Shown here: piece after piece, positions 7,565 through 16,526 of the stretch
Position numbering within the stretch: the first letter of the stretch is position 1
Layout: each line of letters begins with the position of its first letter
Assembly: GCF_000799565.1 (NCBI RefSeq)
Contig: NZ_JUHB01000001.1
Location: forward strand, 682,001 to 746,000
Direction of reading: 5' to 3'
Length of the DNA: 64,000 bases
DNA from: Cellulophaga sp. Hel_I_12
GTDB lineage: Bacteria; Bacteroidota; Bacteroidia; Flavobacteriales; Flavobacteriaceae
The notes under the pieces: model-generated
Told to the model about the DNA's origin: nothing
What the model saw: the letters and a program-made list of their open reading frames with translations, nothing else
Database searches by the model: none
Made by a program: the position numbers and the translations under genes

Positions 7565-9385
7565 TTATTTCTTTCCTTCCATTTTATCTTTTAAGGCTTG
7601 TAAAGCTTCGTTAGCGTCACCTAAAGTTGGTTTTGCTTCATCAGCTTGTGCGGCCGCTTTCTTAACAGCAGCTTTTACATTACGTTGCTCTTCTTCTTTA
7701 AATAAAGCAGTATGACTTGCTACAACTCTCTTGAATTCTTTATTGAATTCAATAATTTTAAATTCAGCTGAATCACCTTTACCTAATTTAGAACCATCTT
7801 CTTTTTCTAGATGACGGGTAGGTACAAATGCTTGTATATCTTCATTAAAATCGATCGTTGCTCCTTTATCCACTACTTCTGCAATCGTTGCCGTATGCGT
7901 CGTGTCTAAAGCAAATTCTTTTTCGTACTTGTCCCAAGGATTATCAGTAGTTTGCTTGTGACCTAAAGATAATTTACGTCCTTCAACATCTAATTCTAAT
8001 ACTTCAACTTCTAATTTATCACCTACAGTTACAAATTCTGATGGGTGCTTAATTTTCTTAGTCCAAGATAAGTCAGAAATATAGATTAAACCGTCAATAC
8101 CTTCTTCTAATTCTACGAAAACACCAAAGTTAGTAAAGTTACGTACAATACCTTCATGCTTAGAACCTAAAGGATATTTAGTAGTAATATCAGTCCAAGG
8201 ATCTGGAGTCATTTGCTTAATACCTAATGACATTTTACGATCTTCACGATCCATTGTCAATACTACAGCTTCAACTTGATCACCAACTTTTACGAAATCT
8301 TGAGCAGAACGTAAATGCGTTGACCAAGACATTTCAGAAACGTGGATTAATCCTTCTACACCTTCTGCAACTTCAATAAATGCACCGTAGTCAGCAATAA
8401 CCACTACTTTACCTTTTACTTTGTCACCAATCTTAATTTCATCAGATAAAGCTTCCCATGGGTGCTTTTCTAACTGCTTAAGACCTAATTGAATTCTTGA
8501 TTTGTTATCATCAAAGTCAAGGATTACAACATTTAATTTTTGATCTAATTCAACAACCTCATTCGGGTGGTTAATTCTAGACCAAGAAAGATCTGTAATA
8601 TGAACTAAACCATCAACACCACCTAAATCAATAAACACACCGTAAGAAGTAATGTTTTTAACAACACCTTCTAACACTTGTCCTTTTTCTAGTTGACCAA
8701 TGATTTCTTTTTTCTGTTCTTCAATATCAGCCTCAATAAGAGCTTTGTGAGATACCACTACGTTTTTAAATTCATGGTTGATTTTCACTACCTTGAATTC
8801 CATAGTTTTACCTACGTACTGATCGTAATCTCTAATTGGCTTCACATCAATCTGAGAACCTGGTAAGAACGCCTCGATTCCGAAAACATCGACAATCATA
8901 CCTCCTTTAGTTCTACACTTCACAAAACCATTAACGATTTCTTCCTTATCATGAGCAGCATTTACTCTATCCCAAGCCATAATAGTTCTGGCCTTTCTGT
9001 GCGATAGTACTAATTGTCCACTTTTATCCTCACGGATATCGATAAGCACCTCAACTTTATCACCAACTTTTAAATCTGGATTGTAACGAAATTCATTCAG
9101 TGAAATAACACCTTCTGATTTTGCATTAATGTCGATAATAGCTTCACGGTCTGTAATATAAACTACAGTTCCTGTTACTACTTCTTCATCCATAGTATCT
9201 ACAAAATTCTCTGCAACTAATGTTTCAAACTCTTGGAGTTTTTTATCATCAACTTGCTCAATACCTTGTTCGTACTTTGTCCAGTTAAAGTTTTCTAAAA
9301 ATTCTTGAGGATCTTGTACAGGTGCCTGTACTTTTGCTTGAGTAGCCTCTACAGTTACTTCAGCTTCTTTTTTGTCTTCAGCCAT
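7565..9385 (-). CDS. rpsA: 30S ribosomal protein S1
   Basis: S1 binds mRNA on the 30S subunit and helps start translation, which matters in Bacteroidota because Shine-Dalgarno use is weak. The 606-aa protein contains repeated S1/OB domains. Easily seen repeat signatures are GVFIDLGGVDGLVHITDLSW, GAFIEVAEGVEGLIHVSEMSW (written here as two parts: GAFIEVAEGVEG and LIHVSEMSW) and GVFVELEEGIDGLIYISDLSW (GVFVELEEGIDG and LIYISDLSW), each about 85 residues apart. Two more degenerate domains lie at the N-terminus. The acidic N-terminus and Lys/Ala-rich C-terminal tail are usual in flavobacteria. It is monocistronic, with a terminator after it and a candidate promoter about 110 bp before the ATG. Confident. 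Confidence 0.97.
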   Translation of the reverse strand: MAEDKKEAEVTVEATQAKVQAPVQDPQEFLENFNWTKYEQGIEQVDDKKLQEFETLVAENFVDTMDEEVVTGTVVYITDREAIIDINAKSEGVISLNEFRYNPDLKVGDKVEVLIDIREDKSGQLVLSHRKARTIMAWDRVNAAHDKEEIVNGFVKCRTKGGMIVDVFGIEAFLPGSQIDVKPIRDYDQYVGKTMEFKVVKINHEFKNVVVSHKALIEADIEEQKKEIIGQLEKGQVLEGVVKNITSYGVFIDLGGVDGLVHITDLSWSRINHPNEVVELDQKLNVVILDFDDNKSRIQLGLKQLEKHPWEALSDEIKIGDKVKGKVVVIADYGAFIEVAEGVEGLIHVSEMSWSTHLRSAQDFVKVGDQVEAVVLTMDREDRKMSLGIKQMTPDPWTDITTKYPLGSKHEGIVRNFTNFGVFVELEEGIDGLIYISDLSWTKKIKHPSEFVTVGDKLEVEVLELDVEGRKLSLGHKQTTDNPWDKYEKEFALDTTHTATIAEVVDKGATIDFNEDIQAFVPTRHLEKEDGSKLGKGDSAEFKIIEFNKEFKRVVASHTALFKEEEQRNVKAAVKKAAAQADEAKPTLGDANEALQALKDKMEGKK

Positions 9386-9497
9386 TGCTGATTAATAATT
9401 TGTATTTTGCAGTCTTACAAGAGTTCAACTAATACTACAAAAGAATTATACATTATTTTTTTTGACCTTTTTCTCTTGTTTCGTTTAAAAAGGAGTG

Positions 9498-9505
9498 CAA
9501 AATTA
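9498..9505 (-). promoter_or_regulatory. Candidate -7 box of rpsA
   Basis: The minus strand reads TAATTTTG, a perfect TAnnTTTG, about 113 bp upstream of the rpsA ATG. If it is used, the mRNA has a leader of roughly 105 nt, long enough for autoregulation by S1. Confidence 0.4.
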
Positions 9506-9628
9506 AACATTTTTTATGAGATTACCTACATATTGATGGTCAATAATATATAAGGACTTTTCCCTACTATTATTTATCAATAATTAGTACCTTTAAGACT
9601 ATTATTAATCATTAAACATAGAAAAAAT

Positions 9629-10009
9629 ATGAGTGTTAAAGCTAAATATCAGGGCGTTTTACAGTTAGGAGAGCAACTTGGAATTAAGAACGGAGATATA
9701 TCAGAAGAGTCAGGAGTATTAAAAATTAAAGGTGAAGCTGCAACTCCTCATGAAAAAAACCTTATATGGGATAAAATCGAGGAACTTGGCGGTGAAAATG
9801 CCAAAGACATAAAAGCTAATATCACCGTGACTGACGATTCTGTGTACCACAGACATATTGTGAAAGGTGGAGATTCATTAAGTAAAATTGCCAAACATTA
9901 CTATGGCGATGCCATGAAATATAAACAAATTTTTGAGGCGAATACAAATATCTTAAAAAATCCAGATGTAATTCATCCAGATCAGGTTTTAGTAATTCCT
10001 AACCTATAG
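9629..10009 (+). CDS. BON-like/LysM protein similar to Kbp (YgaU)
   Basis: This 126-aa protein has an N-terminal BON-like region (about 1-70, with G-E-A-A-T-P-H-E-K and an ITVTD strand). A C-terminal LysM domain (about 73-124) includes HIVKGGDSLSKIAKHYYGD and ends DQVLVIPNL. The same architecture is found in E. coli Kbp, a cytoplasmic potassium-binding protein. There is no signal peptide, in keeping with a cytoplasmic location despite the LysM. TACCTTTA at 9588-9595 may be the -7 box. A strong terminator follows, so the gene is monocistronic. Potassium binding here is inference from architecture. Confidence 0.85.
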   Translation: MSVKAKYQGVLQLGEQLGIKNGDISEESGVLKIKGEAATPHEKNLIWDKIEELGGENAKDIKANITVTDDSVYHRHIVKGGDSLSKIAKHYYGDAMKYKQIFEANTNILKNPDVIHPDQVLVIPNL

Positions 10010-10032
10010 GACTCTTAAAGTTATGAACACAT

Positions 10033-10068
10033 AAAAAACGTCTGAAATCCTTTTCAGACGTTTTTTTA
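10033..10068 (+). terminator. Terminator of the LysM gene
   Basis: AAAACGTCTGAAA pairs with TTTCAGACGTTTT over a short loop and is followed by a run of seven T. It lies 24 bp after the stop codon. Confidence 0.9.
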
Positions 10069-10137
10069 TGCATCACAAGTTTCGTTTGTATTGTACTATT
10101 TTTAAAGACTACAATGCGCTAATGCTTCAAAAGGACC

Positions 10138-10172
10138 ATCAAAAAAAAAGACTGTCTTTTACAGACAGTCTT
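10138..10172 (-). terminator. Terminator of the 60-aa membrane protein gene
   Basis: AAGACTGTCT pairs with AGACAGTCTT over a 4-nt loop. On the minus strand it is followed by a run of T (A at 10141-10148), 30 bp past the stop of the small gene at 10202. Confidence 0.85.
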
Positions 10173-10201
10173 CAATAGTATATGCAACTTATAAAAAAGT
10201 G

Positions 10202-10384
10202 TTAATCTTGCTTTGCTTCAAGTTTTGCTTTTTTTGCTTCTTTTCTTTCTTTCAAAATCTCTAAAATGTTACCACCTACCCAATAAGGGATAACAAAGGT
10301 CAATAAAAAAATCATAAGCCAAAAACCTATGGTTAAAATGGTTATAAAAGCTATAAATCCTAAATATTGGTCAAATTCAAACAT
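10202..10384 (-). CDS. Small single-helix membrane protein (60 aa)
   Basis: A hydrophobic segment at about residues 9-33 is followed by a strongly charged tail (KERKEAKKAKLEAKQD), giving a single-pass or hairpin membrane protein with a cytoplasmic basic tail. I recognise no family. It is supported as a real gene by a well-formed promoter upstream (TTTG-21 nt-TATCTTTG) and a T-tailed hairpin downstream. It is divergent from fumC. No function is proposed. Confidence 0.7.
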   Translation of the reverse strand: MFEFDQYLGFIAFITILTIGFWLMIFLLTFVIPYWVGGNILEILKERKEAKKAKLEAKQD

Positions 10385-10402
10385 AATATATTATTTATGC
10401 TA

Positions 10403-10435
10403 CAAAGATAGTTTGAAAATGATGAATTCTACAAA
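10403..10435 (-). promoter_or_regulatory. Promoter of the 60-aa membrane protein gene
   Basis: The minus strand has TTTG (10435-10432), 21 nt, then TATCTTTG (10410-10403), a perfect -7 box 19 bp before the ATG. Confidence 0.6.
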
Positions 10436-10495
10436 TGAAAATCAAAAAAAATCTATAAAAATATTCCATTCGATGTAAATAAATTGTGAATACAA

Positions 10496-10503
10496 TATCT
10501 TTG
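10496..10503 (+). promoter_or_regulatory. fumC -7 promoter box
   Basis: TATCTTTG is a perfect TAnnTTTG box 23 bp before the fumC ATG. No clear TTTG is seen at -33. Confidence 0.5.
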
Positions 10504-10525
10504 TAACACATTTAAACAAAGCATT

Positions 10526-11923
10526 ATGAGTTATAGAATAGAAAAAGATACAATGGGCAAGGTTGAAGTTCCTTCTGATAAATACTGGGGAGCTCAAACA
10601 GAGCGTTCCCGCAATAATTTCAAAATTGGTGCCCCTGCATCTATGCCTTTAGACATTGTCTACGGTTTTGCTTATTTAAAAAAAGCTGCCGCGTACACCA
10701 ACGAAGAACTGGGCGTACTGACTAAAGAAAAAAGAGATTTAATCGCTAAAGTTTGTGATGAAATTTTAACAGGCAAACACGATGATCAGTTTCCTTTGGT
10801 TATATGGCAAACAGGTTCTGGTACTCAGAGCAACATGAATGTAAATGAAGTAATTGCTAATCGTGCCCATGAACTTGCAGGCAACGTTATTGGAGAAGGT
10901 GATAAAACCATTCAACCTAATGATGATGTGAACAAATCGCAATCGTCGAATGACACCTTTCCTACTGGCATGCATATTGCCGCATATAAAAAAATAGTGG
11001 AAGTCACCATTCCTGGTATCTTACAATTAAGAGATACCTTACAAAAGAAGGTGGTTGAATTTAAAAATGTTGTAAAAATTGGTCGCACCCATCTCATGGA
11101 TGCTACGCCACTTACCTTAGGGCAAGAATTTTCTGGATATGTTTCTCAGTTAGATCATGGAATAAAAGCACTTCAAAACACTTTACCGCACCTTTCTGAA
11201 TTGGCGCTAGGCGGCACTGCCGTTGGAACAGGGTTAAATACGCCTGACGGTTATGATGTTTTGGTAGCCAAATATATTGCTGAATTTACAGGATTGCCAT
11301 TTATTACCGCAGCAAATAAATTTGAAGCTTTGGCTGCACACGATGCGATTGTTGAAAGCCACGGTGCCTTAAAACAATTAGCAGTTGCTTTAAACAAAAT
11401 TGCAAATGATATTCGAATGATGGCTTCTGGTCCTCGTTCTGGTATTGGAGAAATTATTATTCCTGCAAACGAACCCGGCAGTTCTATAATGCCCGGAAAA
11501 GTAAATCCTACGCAGTGCGAAGCTTTGACTATGGTTTGCGCTCAAGTAATGGGTAACGATGTTGCCATTAGTGTTGGTGGCACTCAAGGTCATTATGAAT
11601 TAAATGTTTTTAAACCTATGATGGCGGCCAATATTTTACAATCCGCAGAACTTTTAGGGGATGCTTGTGTTAGCTTTGATGTAAATTGTGCTGTAGGTAT
11701 TGAACCTAATCACGAAGTCATTAAGCAGTTATTAAACAATTCTTTAATGCTTGTGACGGCCTTAAACACTAAAATTGGGTATTATAAAGCAGCAGAAATC
11801 GCCAATACAGCCCATAAAAATGGAACTACCTTAAAAGAAGAAGCCGTAAACTTAGGCTATGTAAGTGCTGAAGATTATGACGATTGGGTAAAACCAGAGG
11901 AAATGGTTGGCAGTTTAAAATAA
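10526..11923 (+). CDS. fumC: Fumarate hydratase, class II
   Basis: FumC interconverts fumarate and malate in the TCA cycle and is an iron-independent homotetramer. The 465-aa length is typical. Family marks are [18 protein letters not shown] (about 97-114), [13 protein letters not shown] (about 139-151), [10 protein letters not shown] (about 187-196) and the fumarate-lyase signature [10 protein letters not shown] (318-327), whose serine is the catalytic base. It is monocistronic between a TAnnTTTG promoter box and a terminator. Aspartase and argininosuccinate lyase share the fold, but the Q-S-N-M-N-V-N-E block favours FumC. Confident. Confidence 0.96.
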   Translation: MSYRIEKDTMGKVEVPSDKYWGAQTERSRNNFKIGAPASMPLDIVYGFAYLKKAAAYTNEELGVLTKEKRDLIAKVCDEILTGKHDDQFPLVIWQTGSGTQSNMNVNEVIANRAHELAGNVIGEGDKTIQPNDDVNKSQSSNDTFPTGMHIAAYKKIVEVTIPGILQLRDTLQKKVVEFKNVVKIGRTHLMDATPLTLGQEFSGYVSQLDHGIKALQNTLPHLSELALGGTAVGTGLNTPDGYDVLVAKYIAEFTGLPFITAANKFEALAAHDAIVESHGALKQLAVALNKIANDIRMMASGPRSGIGEIIIPANEPGSSIMPGKVNPTQCEALTMVCAQVMGNDVAISVGGTQGHYELNVFKPMMAANILQSAELLGDACVSFDVNCAVGIEPNHEVIKQLLNNSLMLVTALNTKIGYYKAAEIANTAHKNGTTLKEEAVNLGYVSAEDYDDWVKPEEMVGSLK

Positions 11924-11941
11924 AACTATTTGTATAGGTAT

Positions 11942-11981
11942 AAAAAAAGGGGGCATCACACTAGTAATGCACCCCTTTTTT
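11942..11981. terminator. Bidirectional terminator between fumC and the coiled-coil gene
   Basis: AAAAAGGGG-GCAT pairs with ATGC-CCCTTTTT around a 10-nt loop with one bulge. It lies between convergent genes and has A/T tracts on both sides. Confidence 0.85.
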
Positions 11982-12001
11982 AGTGAATAGATAATATTTT
12001 A

Positions 12002-12889
12002 TTATTTTAAAGCAAACTTACTTGTTCCTAATAATTTAAGTTTATTATCATAAACATTGACCATATAGTTTCCTTTTTGGAAATCTCCAGCTGGTTTATT
12101 TATAAAATCACAAACATCTAAAGTTTTGTTTTCGTAATAGAACGCTGTTGCTTTGCTATAGGTTACAGAAGCTCCAGAATCAGCAGATTTTGAAAAACTT
12201 TCTCCTAAAACATTCCCTTGAGGATCTAAAACTTCAATATAAAATTCCTTATCTCCTGCTTGTGCAATAGCATTGTTTGTTAAGGTAAAACAAACTTTAA
12301 ATTTATCTGTTGAACCAGCTCTTTGCGTAGAAACTAATTTTCCACTATTACGTTCCTTTACCGCATCTACAGATAATTTTGAAATATTTAAAGCAGAACC
12401 TCTTTCAACAGCATTTGCTAATTGTGTATTTTGAACTACTAAAGAGTCATTAAAAACAGTTTGTTTTTCTAATTCAACAAAAGTACTATCTCTCTGCATC
12501 ACTAAGGCACTGTTAGAGCGTGTTAAAGAATCTACTTTTCTAATTAATTGCTGTCTTTCTTTAGTTAAAATACTTACTTGACGTCTGTACTTTCCTAAAG
12601 CCGCAATATCTAAACGCATTGTTTTTACCGAATCAATATACTTTGCAATATTGTCTCTTGCCGACACTAATTCGTCATTGGTAAGATTACTTTCTAAAAT
12701 AGCTTTATCGTATTCCGAACGTAAACTTGTCAAATCTTCTACTACCAACTCTTTCTCCTTGTTGAGTTGTATGGTATTGTCTTGTTTTTCTTTATACAGG
12801 CTTACTGTATATATTACCAAACCTACCAACAATACTAGTAATAGACCTGCTACTACTTTTAAACCGCTATTACTTTTAGTTTCTGTCAT
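12002..12889 (-). CDS. Membrane-anchored coiled-coil protein, conserved unknown
   Basis: The 295-aa protein has a short cytoplasmic N-terminus and one transmembrane helix (about 10-30). A long coiled coil (about 33-165) is rich in Glu, Lys, Leu and Asp-Ser spacers. A C-terminal beta-rich domain (about 185-295) includes FKVCFTLTNN and FYIEVLDPQGNVLGE. From memory, homologues in flavobacteria are often annotated vaguely as chromosome-partitioning proteins; nothing here (no Walker motif) supports that. The layout fits a periplasmic spacer or scaffold that holds a beta domain away from the inner membrane. It is monocistronic. The function is unknown. Confidence 0.8.
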   Translation of the reverse strand: MTETKSNSGLKVVAGLLLVLLVGLVIYTVSLYKEKQDNTIQLNKEKELVVEDLTSLRSEYDKAILESNLTNDELVSARDNIAKYIDSVKTMRLDIAALGKYRRQVSILTKERQQLIRKVDSLTRSNSALVMQRDSTFVELEKQTVFNDSLVVQNTQLANAVERGSALNISKLSVDAVKERNSGKLVSTQRAGSTDKFKVCFTLTNNAIAQAGDKEFYIEVLDPQGNVLGESFSKSADSGASVTYSKATAFYYENKTLDVCDFINKPAGDFQKGNYMVNVYDNKLKLLGTSKFALK

Positions 12890-13400
12890 AATTTAAAAAA
12901 ATTAATTGTTCCTTTTTTAGTTTTCTTCTCTCGAAGTGTTTGTTTGTATTTCATCTATATACGTACTAATTTAACATTTAGATTTTTTGTTAAAAATTAG
13001 TTGGTTCGAAATCCTATTTTTTTCTAGTTCTATCAAGTGCAGCAATGCCTTTTTGCTCATTCCCTATCTTTCAAAAAAATATCATAGGACTGCTAGTGCA
13101 CATATAATTCTTCAAAAAATAAAGCAATGACTTGTTTTTAAAATTAGTGCTAAGTGTTTTTTTTCCAAATACACTACCTGGAGGTCCAAATGGCAGCCAT
13201 AAATGCATAGGCCAAAATTTAGATTCAGTTTGATAAAAAAGGTAAATAGAGCAAAAATATCTTGATTTCAGACTCAAAACTTGCATATGGGTTATATCTT
13301 TACAAAAAAAGTAAGCTTAAAAATGAGATATCACCCTCAGCATTCATCTATGTAAGAAAGCTGCTATTCAAATGAAACTTTTATCAAAAAAACAAAACTT
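12890..13400. other. 511-bp intergenic region without a supported gene
   Basis: It lies between divergent genes. TATCTTTA at 13295-13302 resembles a -7 box for the downstream plus-strand lipoprotein, though about 100 bp from its ATG. A plus-frame stretch at about 13123-13230 encodes a short glycine/cysteine segment faintly like a haem-thiolate loop (see findings), but no gene can be supported. Confidence 0.5.
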
Positions 13401-14192
13401 ATGAAAAATGTACTTTATGTTAGCTTAGCAATGCTGTTTTTAATGGCTTGCAAAGAATCAAAAAAAGAAGAGGCTACTACTGAAATGGCCGATACAACAC
13501 TAACAACTTCATCGGTTTCAGATGAAATAACGATTAATCCAGTCGAGCATGCCACGGCTGTTTTAGAATGGGGAGGAACTACCATTTATATCGACCCCGT
13601 AGGTGGCGCCAAAGCTTTTGAAAATCAAAAAAAACCAGATTTAATTTTGATTACCGATATTCACGGAGATCATTTTAGTTTAGAAACGCTAGATTTTTTA
13701 GATACCTCTATGGCTAAAATAATAGTTCCACAAGCAGTGGCCGATAAAATGACCGAAAATTATACGGCTCAATTAGAAATTTTAAATAACGGGGACTCCA
13801 AAACGTATAAAGAAATAACTGTAGAAGCTATTCCAATGTATAACCTACGTGAAGAGGCACTTAATTTTCATACCAAAGGAAGAGGAAACGGTTATGTGTT
13901 AACCATGGGAGATCAGCGTATTTATTTTTCAGGAGACACCGAAGATATTCCTGAAATGCGTGCTCTTAAAAATATTGACAAGGCATTCATCTGTATGAAT
14001 TTACCTTATACTATGACGGAGCAAAGTGCTGCGAGTGCGGTTTTAGAATTTAAACCAAAAGAAGTATATCCTTATCATTACAGAGGTAATCCTGATGTGA
14101 GTGATGTCTCTAAATTTAAAAATTTAGTGAATGAAGGTGATGATACAATCAAAGTTATCCAATTAGATTGGTATCCTGATGCGGAGTATTAA
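13401..14192 (+). CDS. UlaG-like metallo-beta-lactamase-fold lipoprotein
   Basis: A signal peptide ends in a lipobox with Cys at residue 17 (LFLMAC), so the protein is likely a lipoprotein. The following low-complexity Ser/Thr/Glu linker leads into an MBL-fold domain of the UlaG/COG2220 type. The metal motif is TDIHGDH (85-91), in which Asp replaces the first His of H-x-H-x-D-H. FSGDTED (about 177-183) supplies the bridging Asp and YPYHYRG (about 224-230) the last His. Its role as an envelope hydrolase is inferred and the substrate is unknown. It is monocistronic with a bidirectional terminator after it. Confidence 0.85.
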   Translation: MKNVLYVSLAMLFLMACKESKKEEATTEMADTTLTTSSVSDEITINPVEHATAVLEWGGTTIYIDPVGGAKAFENQKKPDLILITDIHGDHFSLETLDFLDTSMAKIIVPQAVADKMTENYTAQLEILNNGDSKTYKEITVEAIPMYNLREEALNFHTKGRGNGYVLTMGDQRIYFSGDTEDIPEMRALKNIDKAFICMNLPYTMTEQSAASAVLEFKPKEVYPYHYRGNPDVSDVSKFKNLVNEGDDTIKVIQLDWYPDAEY

Positions 14193-14285
14193 ACAATAGG
14201 AACGACTGAACATGAAGTCGTCAGCAAAAAAATTTTGGAGTTTGCATTCCATTTAATCAGACTTTCATATAACCCTTTTACAGTA

Positions 14286-14328
14286 ACAAAAAACGGTCAA
14301 CTTTAATGCTAAAGTGGACCGTTTTTTT
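14286..14328. terminator. Bidirectional terminator between the MBL lipoprotein gene and ettA
   Basis: AAAACGGTC-ACTTT pairs with AAAGT-GACCGTTTT with one mismatch and a 6-nt loop. It is flanked by A- and T-tracts between two convergent genes. Confidence 0.85.
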
Positions 14329-14351
14329 ATTGTTAAAGAAATTAATTTTAC

Positions 14352-16043
14352 CTATCTAATCAACTTCTTATATTTAATACGTTTTGGCATTAAATCACCA
14401 CCTAAGCGTTTTTTCTTGTTTTCTTCGTACTCCGAGAATCCACCTTCAAAGAAATAAACTTCACTATTCCCCTCAAAAGCAAGGATGTGGGTGCAAATTC
14501 TGTCTAAAAACCAACGGTCGTGAGATATCACCACTGCACAGCCGGCAAAATTTTCTAAACCTTCCTCTAAGGCCCGTAAGGTATTTACATCTAAATCGTT
14601 CGTAGGTTCATCTAATAGCAAAACGTTACCTTCTTCTTTTAATGTCATAGCCAAATGCAAGCGGTTACGTTCACCACCAGATAGGGCACTTACCTTTTTA
14701 TTTTGTTCACTCCCTGAGAAATTAAATCGACTTAGGTATGCACGAGAATTTACTTGTTTCCCCCCCATCATTACCAGTTCCTGTTCATTACTGAAATTTT
14801 GCCAAATTGTTTTTTCTGGGTCTATGTTCGAGTGACTCTGGTCTACGTACGCTATTTTAGCAGTATCTCCAACAATAAATTCGCCCTTATCCGCTTTTTC
14901 TTCGCCCATAATCATTCTGAAAATGGTAGTTTTACCAGCTCCGTTTGGACCAATAACACCCACAATACCAGCCTGTGGTAATTTAAAGTTCAAGTTTTCA
15001 TACAACAATTTATCACCATAGGCTTTGCTTACACCAATAGCTTCAATAACATTTGTTCCTAATCGTGGACCGTTAGGAATATAAATCTCTAGCTTTTCGT
15101 CAAGTTGCTTTTGATCTTGACTCATTAACTTGTCATAGTTATTCAAACGTGCTTTTTGCTTTGTTTGTCGGCCTTTCGCTCCTTGGCGTACCCATTCTAA
15201 CTCACGCTCTAATGTTTTTTGACGTTTAGAAGCTGTTTTGCTTTCTTCAGCCATACGCTTAGACTTTTGATCTAACCAGCTAGAGTAGTTTCCTTTCCAA
15301 GGAATGCCTTCTCCCCTATCTAACTCTAAAATCCAACCGGCTACATTGTCTAAAAAGTATCTATCGTGGGTCACGGCAATGACAGTTCCTTTGTATTCCG
15401 CTAAATGATGCTCTAACCAATGTACCGATTCTGCATCCAAGTGGTTGGTAGGTTCATCTAACAATAAAATTTCAGGTTCTTGTAATAATAATCTGCATAA
15501 GGCTACACGACGACGCTCTCCACCCGATAAATTCTTTATAGGTGCATCGCCATCGGGAGTTCTCAACGCATCCATGGCTATTTCCAGTTTCGTATCTAAT
15601 TCCCAAGCGTTTGAAGCATCTATTTGATCTTGGAGTTCTGCTTGGCGGGCCATCAACTTATCCATCTTATCGGCATCAGAATAAACTTCTTCTAAACCAA
15701 ACATGTCGTTAATCTTGTTGTATTCCTCAAGAATGGCAACTGTATCAGCAACACCTTCTTTAACGATTTCTAGTACCGTTTTACTTTCATCTAATAAAGG
15801 TTCTTGCTCTAAATAACCTACTTTATATCCTGGAGAAAAAACTACATCACCTTGGAAATTTTTGTCAACACCAGCAATGATTTTTAATAAGGTAGATTTT
15901 CCAGATCCATTTAAACCTAGAATACCAATTTTAGCACCATAGAAAAAGCTTAAGTAAATATTTTTAAGAACGGGCGTATTTGCCGTTTTATATGTTTTTG
16001 TAACTCCAGACATGGAGAAAATTACTTTTTTATCGTCAGACAT
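14352..16043 (-). CDS. ettA: ABC-F protein EttA, translational throttle
   Basis: EttA binds the ribosomal E site and gates the first elongation step according to ADP/ATP ratio. The 563-aa protein has two ABC domains and no membrane segment. The first Walker A is GLNGSGKST (43-51), with signature LSGGERRR and Walker B LLLDEPTNHLD. A linker with the P-site tRNA-interaction Lys/Arg/Gln-rich coiled coil (about 245-305) follows, and then a second Walker A GPNGAGKT and a second LSGGERNR and DEPTNDLD. The arm insertion in domain 1 and the overall length match EttA rather than Uup or YheS. Confident. Confidence 0.93.
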   Translation of the reverse strand: MSDDKKVIFSMSGVTKTYKTANTPVLKNIYLSFFYGAKIGILGLNGSGKSTLLKIIAGVDKNFQGDVVFSPGYKVGYLEQEPLLDESKTVLEIVKEGVADTVAILEEYNKINDMFGLEEVYSDADKMDKLMARQAELQDQIDASNAWELDTKLEIAMDALRTPDGDAPIKNLSGGERRRVALCRLLLQEPEILLLDEPTNHLDAESVHWLEHHLAEYKGTVIAVTHDRYFLDNVAGWILELDRGEGIPWKGNYSSWLDQKSKRMAEESKTASKRQKTLERELEWVRQGAKGRQTKQKARLNNYDKLMSQDQKQLDEKLEIYIPNGPRLGTNVIEAIGVSKAYGDKLLYENLNFKLPQAGIVGVIGPNGAGKTTIFRMIMGEEKADKGEFIVGDTAKIAYVDQSHSNIDPEKTIWQNFSNEQELVMMGGKQVNSRAYLSRFNFSGSEQNKKVSALSGGERNRLHLAMTLKEEGNVLLLDEPTNDLDVNTLRALEEGLENFAGCAVVISHDRWFLDRICTHILAFEGNSEVYFFEGGFSEYEENKKKRLGGDLMPKRIKYKKLIR

Positions 16044-16264
16044 TTTTAGTTATTAATTTTAAATTTTAAGTACTATTTTTTAGGCTTAGGTGTTGAATAA
16101 AAAATTTAAAGTGAGCTTTCGAGTTTAAAATAAACTAAAATTTAAGTGCTTAGCAGACAAATTTTACTATGCGTCTTACTCCTTTGTATGAAACAATTTA
16201 TCCTCAACTGGTTTTATCAACATGTAGTTGATCTTTCTTTTTTTTAACTTCAGATTTAAGTTAG

Positions 16265-16447
16265 TTAAACTCTACCCTTTAGCGCGTTAAAAACCCATGC
16301 GACTGCTAAAAAGCCTACACCAACAGCGGCAAATCCGTATCCTGCTACCTCATAATACCTAAATGCCCCAAGGGCTATTAAAGAGAATCCTACAAAAATC
16401 ATTATCCAAGTAGCCCACGCCAACACCGTATTTTTATTCATTCCCAT
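16265..16447 (-). CDS. 60-aa two-helix membrane protein (CAL67264-like)
   Basis: Two hydrophobic helices (about 8-27 and 34-54) are separated by a short loop and end in a basic LKGRV tail. The sequence matches my memory of a small flavobacterial membrane protein family named CAL67264. The function is unknown. It lies between ettA and the oxidoreductase gene on the same strand, with 79 bp to the oxidoreductase stop. Confidence 0.8.
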   Translation of the reverse strand: MGMNKNTVLAWATWIMIFVGFSLIALGAFRYYEVAGYGFAAVGVGFLAVAWVFNALKGRV

Positions 16448-16526
16448 AATTTAATAGTTATTTAATCAATTGGTAACATCAAATATCGGTAATTTAATAG
16501 AATTTAGCGCTCTCAAAAAAACAAAA

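Noticed and set aside
13071..13286. 71-aa minus-strand frame in the 12.9-13.4 kb gap
   Set aside because: No recognisable domain, no promoter, aromatic-rich composition typical of non-coding AT-rich DNA.
16216..16245. Hairpin ATCAAC/GTTGAT followed by a T-run on the plus strand
   Set aside because: No plus-strand gene precedes it, and on the minus strand there is no T-tract; probably chance in AT-rich DNA.
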